Part shown: piece by piece, positions 59,515-64,000 of the stretch | How the letters are laid out: every line of letters starts with the position of its first letter | Numbering within the stretch: the first letter of the stretch is position 1 | NCBI RefSeq assembly: GCF_017498505.1 | Contig: NZ_CP071798.1 | Location: 3,955,501-4,019,500, forward strand | Source: Sporosarcina sp. Te-1 | Lineage (GTDB): Bacteria > Bacillota > Bacilli > Bacillales_A > Planococcaceae | Direction: 5' to 3' | DNA: 64,000 bases | Notes under the pieces: generated by a model | Database searches by the model: none | What the model was told of the DNA's origin: nothing | Seen by the model: only the letters and a program-made list of their open reading frames with translations | Translations under genes and position numbers: made by a program

Positions 59515-60625
59515 AATGTTGGCGTTGCTGGAGCGGCTAGTTTCCATCGATTCCGGGTCAGCACATAAAAAAGGGATAGATGAAGTAGGGGAGGCATTGG
59601 GGGAACAGTATTTGCAAATCGGCTTCTCGCCAAAGATCTACGAGCAGTCTGAAAATGGGAATAACATCGTTTTAACTTTGCAGAACAGCGAGACAACACC
59701 GACCATCCTTTTTGTCGCCCATATGGATACGGTTTTTAAAACGGGCACCGCCGAAAAGAGACCGTTCACGATCAAAGGAGATCGGGCTTATGGGCCAGGG
59801 GTCATCGATATGAAAGCGAGTCAGGTTGCTTTGCTTTATGCAATGAAAGCACTCGCACAGTTCTACCCGAAGGTGCTGCATCATGTTCAGATTGTCTTGA
59901 ATGGGGATGAAGAAATCGGGTCTCCGACGTCCCGGTCGTTAATTGAAGAGTATGCGGCAGGAAAAAAATACGCGCTCATCATGGAGCCGGCCCGGAAAGA
60001 TGGCTCGCTTGTCACCTCACGCCGTGGCGGCGGCAGATATACAATGCGGATAAAAGGCAAGGGAGCTCACTCGGGCATCGAACCGCAAAATGGCATTAGT
60101 GCGATTGAGGAACTGGCTCACAAAATCATAAAGTTGCATGCACTGACAGATCATGATGCGGGTATCAGCGTCAGTGTCGGCGTGGTCGAGGGAGGGGAAT
60201 CTGTCAACACGATTGCTCCTTCGGCGGTTGGACATGTGGATGTGCGGATCACCTACGCGGATCAAGCAGAGTGGCTTGATCGGAAAATACGTGAAATATG
60301 CGAGTCGCCGGATGTGCCTGGTACTTCGATTCAGTTGGAAGGCGGCATCAATCGTCCGCCGATGGAGAAAACTACACAGACTATGGAGTTATTGGAGATC
60401 ATTCGAGAGGTTGGCAGTGAAGTAGGGGTCCATATAACGGATGTTGCTACGGGAGGAGGATCGGATGCTTCCTTTACATCCAGTCTCGGCGTTCCAACCA
60501 TAGACGGGCTTGGGCCGGTTGGAGGAAACGCGCATAGTGAGGAGGAATATTTGGAAATTTCATCATTAGTGGAACGGACTAACTTACTTACAAATGTTAT
60601 TGTAAGATTGGTTGGAATATCATAA
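59483..60625 (+). CDS. M20 family metallopeptidase, glutamate carboxypeptidase (CPG2) type
   Basis: 380 residues, cytoplasmic zinc exopeptidase. Metal-site blocks: LFVAHMDTVFKTG, YGPGVIDMKASQVALLYAM, LNGDEEIGSPTS with the catalytic Glu, IMEPARKDG and the C-terminal GPVGGNAHSEEEYLEI. The dimerisation domain lies at about 180-290 (KGKGAHSGIEPQNGISAIEE). It is the last gene of the dpp operon, so imported peptides or N-acyl amino acids are likely its substrates. GGAG precedes the ATG, within the end of dppF. A decayed homologue lies at 45830-45950. Confidence 0.88.
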   Translation: MKNYLQSKESEMLALLERLVSIDSGSAHKKGIDEVGEALGEQYLQIGFSPKIYEQSENGNNIVLTLQNSETTPTILFVAHMDTVFKTGTAEKRPFTIKGDRAYGPGVIDMKASQVALLYAMKALAQFYPKVLHHVQIVLNGDEEIGSPTSRSLIEEYAAGKKYALIMEPARKDGSLVTSRRGGGRYTMRIKGKGAHSGIEPQNGISAIEELAHKIIKLHALTDHDAGISVSVGVVEGGESVNTIAPSAVGHVDVRITYADQAEWLDRKIREICESPDVPGTSIQLEGGINRPPMEKTTQTMELLEIIREVGSEVGVHITDVATGGGSDASFTSSLGVPTIDGLGPVGGNAHSEEEYLEISSLVERTNLLTNVIVRLVGIS

Positions 60626-60633
60626 ATTGGGAC

Positions 60634-60668
60634 AACGCCGTGGAAACAAATTACCACGGCGTTTTATT
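60634..60668 (+). terminator. Intrinsic terminator of the dpp operon
   Basis: AACGCCGTGG (60634-60643) pairs with CCACGGCGTT (60653-60662), then TTATTAT. Confidence 0.87.
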
Positions 60669-60804
60669 ATGGAAAAATAAATGAGGGTTCCATAGGCAAA
60701 GTCATTGCTAATCTGGTTCGCCGTTTATTTAATGTTATCTAAAATATAATTCTTCATTTCAAGATATTATCTAAATTGAAAAGAATATATTTATAAACTG
60801 CTAT

Positions 60805-60830
60805 TTAACATAGAACTTTCGTACCGATAA
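60805..60830 (+). promoter_or_regulatory. Candidate sigma-D (motility) promoter
   Basis: TTAA, 14 bases, ACCGATAA, compared with the sigma-D consensus TAAA-N14/16-GCCGATAA. About 140 bases upstream of a chemoreceptor gene, the class of gene sigma-D controls. The rest of 60669-60969 shows only AT-rich leader. Confidence 0.45.
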
Positions 60831-60969
60831 TGTAAATATAATATAGGAGAATGGTATTTTATAAGTTGGAATAATTTCAAAAGAAAGAGTTACCCTATTA
60901 ACAGGGCGAATTTCCATAGGGGAAAAGTTATTGTAATGAAACTACTATTACATAGTGAGGAGTCTAGTT

Positions 60970-62655
60970 ATGACAATTGGAAAGAAGATTTATGGTGGTT
61001 TCGGTATTGTGCTATTAATTTTGTTATCCTTTTCTATTTACAGTATTTATCAACTGAATAATGTGAAGAAAGATTATGCGGAAATGATTGATGACCGTGG
61101 GAAGCAATCAGAGCTTGCGAATGAGATCCAGAAGCAAATGGCGTTGCAAGGTCTCTATATCCGGGCATACATACTACAACAGGACGAGCAATCGTTAGAA
61201 AGTTTAGAGGTGAACCAACAATTATTAAAAGAGCGTGTGGGGGAATTAGAGGCGTATGTTCATTCAGATGAGATGAAAGGGTACCTGAAGGAAGTTCAAG
61301 AAAAGATTATTTTATTCGACCAAGGAGCATTAGGGATAGTCGACCAAGTTCAAAAAGGTAAAATTAACGAAGCTGCAATGGCGATGAATGGGGAAGTTCG
61401 AGAGGCGAACATGGGTATACAGGAAGCTGCTGAAAAAATGATTGATTACCAAACGAAACATGTTTCACTTGACCGAGCAGCGACCGATAAGAAAGTAGCT
61501 CAATCAAGGCAAGGCTTGATTGGCTCAGCTTTATTTGACATTCTACTCGGCCTACTTATTGCTACGCTTATTTATCGAAATATTTCAGGGCCCGTCAAAC
61601 GATTGGCGGAGGCTTCAAACATTATTGCGAACGGTGATCTTTCCAAAGACGATATTATTGTTACATCAAAAGATGAATTGAAAGATTTAGCTTCTGCATT
61701 TAATAGGATGAAGCAAAACTTGCGTACTGTCATCGGGCATGTCAATGAGAGTGCATTGCATGTCACAGCATCCGCGGAGGAACTTTCTGCAAGCACAGAA
61801 GAGGTAACGCGTTCTTCTCGTGCGATGAATCGTAACATGGAAACAATGTTGGATGGGTCGCAAATCGCTGCCACGTCTGCAAAAGAAAGTTCTTCTGCGA
61901 TGGAAGAGACGGCACAAGGCGTTCAACGTATTGCAGAGTCAGCTCAAGGGCTGCTGCAAAATGCAGGGAATACTGAAAAGCTGGCAGGAGATAGCGAACA
62001 ATCTGTCAGGACTGCGAAAGAGCAGATGAATCTCATCTATGATTCATCGTATCAAACGAACGAGCTTATTAAGAGACTGAGTGAACAGACTGCTGAAATC
62101 GAACATATCACGAAAGTCATAACAGATATTACGGAGCAAACGAATCTTCTTGCATTGAACGCTGCAATTGAAGCCGCGCGTGCGGGAGAGCATGGGAAGG
62201 GCTTTGCGGTCGTGGCGGATGAAGTGCGTAAACTAGCAGAGCAATCGAAGCAGTCCGCAACCCAAATCGTCAATGTGACAGCAGAAATCCAGACGGATAC
62301 GAAAAATGTAGAACGAGCAGTTGCAACCAGTTTGGCTAATGTTGAGACGGGTGTAAAGGTGATTGAGGAAGCGGAAGCAGCATTTTCTACCATCGTTAGC
62401 GCTGTTCAAATGATGAATGGGCAAATAGAAGAAATTTCCGCTGCGACAGAAGAAATCTCAGCTAGCGCAGAGCAAGTATCTGCTTCTGTACAAGAAATTG
62501 CGGCACAGGCAGACGCTTCATCGAACCAGTATGAAGAAAATACCGCCGCTATCCAAGAACAGTTAGCGACAATCGAAGAAATCAATGCTGTCTCCAATGA
62601 CTTAAATAAACGGGCAGTCGGCCTGCAGGAAATCATCGACCAGTTTTCAGTATAA
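60970..62655 (+). CDS. Methyl-accepting chemotaxis protein
   Basis: About 561 residues. First span ([20 protein letters not shown]), extracellular four-helix-bundle sensor (about 30-180, with [20 protein letters not shown]), second span (about 181-201, [15 protein letters not shown]), HAMP domain (about 202-258) and a cytoplasmic signalling coil with the conserved tip [20 protein letters not shown] at about 388-410. Transmits ligand signals to CheA/CheW. GTGAGGAG is well spaced from the ATG at 60970; the frame also opens at a GTG at 60955. Ligand unknown; being next to the dpp operon, peptides are possible. Confidence 0.92.
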   Translation: MTIGKKIYGGFGIVLLILLSFSIYSIYQLNNVKKDYAEMIDDRGKQSELANEIQKQMALQGLYIRAYILQQDEQSLESLEVNQQLLKERVGELEAYVHSDEMKGYLKEVQEKIILFDQGALGIVDQVQKGKINEAAMAMNGEVREANMGIQEAAEKMIDYQTKHVSLDRAATDKKVAQSRQGLIGSALFDILLGLLIATLIYRNISGPVKRLAEASNIIANGDLSKDDIIVTSKDELKDLASAFNRMKQNLRTVIGHVNESALHVTASAEELSASTEEVTRSSRAMNRNMETMLDGSQIAATSAKESSSAMEETAQGVQRIAESAQGLLQNAGNTEKLAGDSEQSVRTAKEQMNLIYDSSYQTNELIKRLSEQTAEIEHITKVITDITEQTNLLALNAAIEAARAGEHGKGFAVVADEVRKLAEQSKQSATQIVNVTAEIQTDTKNVERAVATSLANVETGVKVIEEAEAAFSTIVSAVQMMNGQIEEISAATEEISASAEQVSASVQEIAAQADASSNQYEENTAAIQEQLATIEEINAVSNDLNKRAVGLQEIIDQFSV

Positions 62656-62662
62656 TTGTTTT

Positions 62663-62706
62663 AGAACTGCCAAGAAGCGAATAGAAGCTTTTCTTGGCAG
62701 TTCTTA
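62663..62706 (+). terminator. Intrinsic terminator of the chemoreceptor gene
   Basis: AGAACTGCCAAGAA (62663-62676) pairs perfectly with TTCTTGGCAGTTCT (62691-62704), followed by TATTTGTTTT. Confidence 0.87.
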
Positions 62707-62803
62707 TTTGTTTTATTATTTATCAGAATAGTAATAAATTATATTGAAATCCGAAGATTCTGTTGGTAGTATAAAAAATATAATGCTAGCAGGAGGGACG
62801 AAA

Positions 62804-64000
62804 ATGGGAATGCTCGATATTCTGGAAGACCATGCATTGAAATATCCAAATAAAGTGTATACGTCATTCAACGGCAGGGAGTGGACATATGGTGAGTTCT
62901 ATGAAAGGGTAAGGCGCGTTGCTGCTTATTTACAATCCAGACAGTACAAGAAGGATGATATTATTGCTCTTTATTCACTAAACTCCGACCTTTTTCTTGT
63001 CTGCTATTTCGGTATTCAGCTAGGTGGGTATACTGTTATGCCTATCAATACGAAACTGGCTGCACCAGAAGTAGAATACATCTTCCAACACTCAGAGGCA
63101 AAGGCGCTTATTTATGATGAACGGCTGGAAGACACGATTCAAAAAACTTCTCATGTTTTTGGTGAAAAGCTGTCCATCGGCTCGGAAGGGGATATCGATC
63201 GAATCATTGAGCAGGATTCTTTTGACTATGCACCTGTTTCATTCTTCCCTTCCGACACAGCGGTTGTCATGTACACATCAGGCACGACTGGAAAGCCGAA
63301 GGGCGTCATGCTGACGCATCAGAATATCATCTCAACTGCAGAAATCTGGTCGGAAGCGATGTGCATAACGGAAGAAGATCGAATGCTTATTTCAACACCG
63401 CTTTTCCATTGTGCTGCGAGCCATGTATTTGCCATCCCGGTTACGTTCAAAGGGGGTACGGTTATCATAGAAGAAGCATTTTCGCCAAAGGGAACAGTGG
63501 AATTGATCAAGATGATGCAACCGACCATTTTTTTCGGTGTACCTGCCATGTATACAATCCTTCTCAACCTTCCAAACCGGAAAGAGATCGATATCCCATC
63601 TTTGCGTCTCTTCTGTTACGGTGCCGCTCCCATGCCTTACGAGATGGTGAAAAAATTAAAAGAAACGTACCCAGGGGTGAAAGTGCAAAATCTCTATGGG
63701 CAAACAGAGAATACACCAGCCGCCTCCACATTAAAAGATCACTTGGCGCTTGAGAAGATTGGTTCAGTCGGAGAGGCACTGCCAAAAACCGAAGTGCGGG
63801 TGGTCGATGAATTCGGTGAACCGCTTTCTGTCGGCCAGGTCGGTGAAATTGTTATGAAAGGTCCTCAAGTGATGAAAGGGTATTTGAAAAATGAGGAAGA
63901 GACGAGACGAACAATCCGTAATGGTTGGCTCTACACGGGCGATTTGGGGAGAATGGATGACGATGGTCTCCTGTATATCGTGGACAGAAAAAAAGATATG
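62804..64000 (+). CDS. AMP-dependent acyl-CoA synthetase/ligase (3'-truncated)
   Basis: 399 codons in frame up to the window edge, beginning MGMLDILEDHALKYPNKVYT. The ANL superfamily motifs are all visible: MYTSGTTGKPKGVMLTH (phosphate loop), LYGQTENTPA (A5), YTGDLGRMDDDG (A7) and DRKKDM (A8) just at the edge; the C-terminal lid with the catalytic Lys is outside. Activates a carboxylic acid as acyl-AMP and passes it to CoA. The short N-terminus and PLFHCAASHVF resemble medium- or long-chain fatty-acid CoA ligases, but the substrate cannot be read. ATG six bases after AGGAGGG. Confidence 0.9.
   Translation, partial: MGMLDILEDHALKYPNKVYTSFNGREWTYGEFYERVRRVAAYLQSRQYKKDDIIALYSLNSDLFLVCYFGIQLGGYTVMPINTKLAAPEVEYIFQHSEAKALIYDERLEDTIQKTSHVFGEKLSIGSEGDIDRIIEQDSFDYAPVSFFPSDTAVVMYTSGTTGKPKGVMLTHQNIISTAEIWSEAMCITEEDRMLISTPLFHCAASHVFAIPVTFKGGTVIIEEAFSPKGTVELIKMMQPTIFFGVPAMYTILLNLPNRKEIDIPSLRLFCYGAAPMPYEMVKKLKETYPGVKVQNLYGQTENTPAASTLKDHLALEKIGSVGEALPKTEVRVVDEFGEPLSVGQVGEIVMKGPQVMKGYLKNEEETRRTIRNGWLYTGDLGRMDDDGLLYIVDRKKDM

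Overview
The window looks like chromosome from a mesophilic Gram-positive rod of the order Bacillales, most likely the Sporosarcina/Planococcaceae side. Signs are strong AGGAGG-type ribosome sites, frequent TTG and GTG starts, many U-tailed intrinsic terminators, sites resembling sigma-B, sigma-D, sigma-I and WalR signals, a CypC-type P450, SigI/RsgI, YflT stress proteins and LysM-NlpC/P60 wall hydrolases. The genus is an inference from gene content only.

Layout: 1-4.0 kb, an SF1 (Upf1/Dna2-type) helicase cut by the left edge, plus a winged-helix partner. 4.1-5.5 kb, nikR beside fragments of a nickel/peptide ABC transporter and a urea transporter: the scar of a lost nickel/urea locus. 5.6-8.8 kb, small stress-type genes, a large 21-bp-period repeat array and a secreted transglutaminase-like protein. 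8.9-14.7 kb, a UgpCAEB-type glycerol-phosphate importer operon with a metallo-beta-lactamase hydrolase. 14.7-19.1 kb, an abgB-abgT-abgA operon for p-aminobenzoyl-glutamate salvage. 19.4-22.5 kb, a YflT/DUF2382 stress protein and a cytoplasmic HTH-TPR regulator overlapped by a 46-residue secreted peptide gene: a probable RRNPP quorum-sensing pair. 22.6-26.4 kb, two NlpC/P60 wall enzymes (one with a WalR box), a patatin lipase, a second repeat array and a small ORF.

26.5-36.7 kb is a single-strand ten-gene operon for cell-wall amino-sugar recovery: sugar kinase, MurQ, AmiE-like hydrolase, ABC binding protein and two permeases, HAD hydrolase, MsmX-like ATPase, MurR-like regulator and NagA. It joins the MurNAc/GlcNAc recycling enzymes to an ABC importer plus kinase rather than the MurP phosphotransferase. 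37-44 kb holds an FtsH-like protease, a third 20/21-bp-period array and a 1509-residue secreted nuclease combining an EEP domain with an endonuclease I domain. 45-48.6 kb is an AT-rich eroded segment: two Excalibur pseudogenes in direct repeat flank an M20 peptidase remnant and an intact amino-acid permease/AdaA-like pair. 48.8-51.5 kb is a sigI-rsgI operon led by a secreted Lys/Glu-rich protein, with a candidate sigma-I promoter. 51.6-53.8 kb has a SurA-like protein that lost its lipobox cysteine and a CypC-type P450. 54-60.6 kb is a dipeptide ABC operon ending in an M20 carboxypeptidase. 60.9-64 kb has a chemoreceptor and an acyl-CoA synthetase cut by the right edge.

Most novel observations: three intergenic arrays sharing a 20-21-bp period (two DNA helical turns), the HTH-TPR regulator/pheromone pair, the ABC-fed MurNAc recycling operon, the sigI operon with its secreted leader gene, and the nickel/urea deletion scar.
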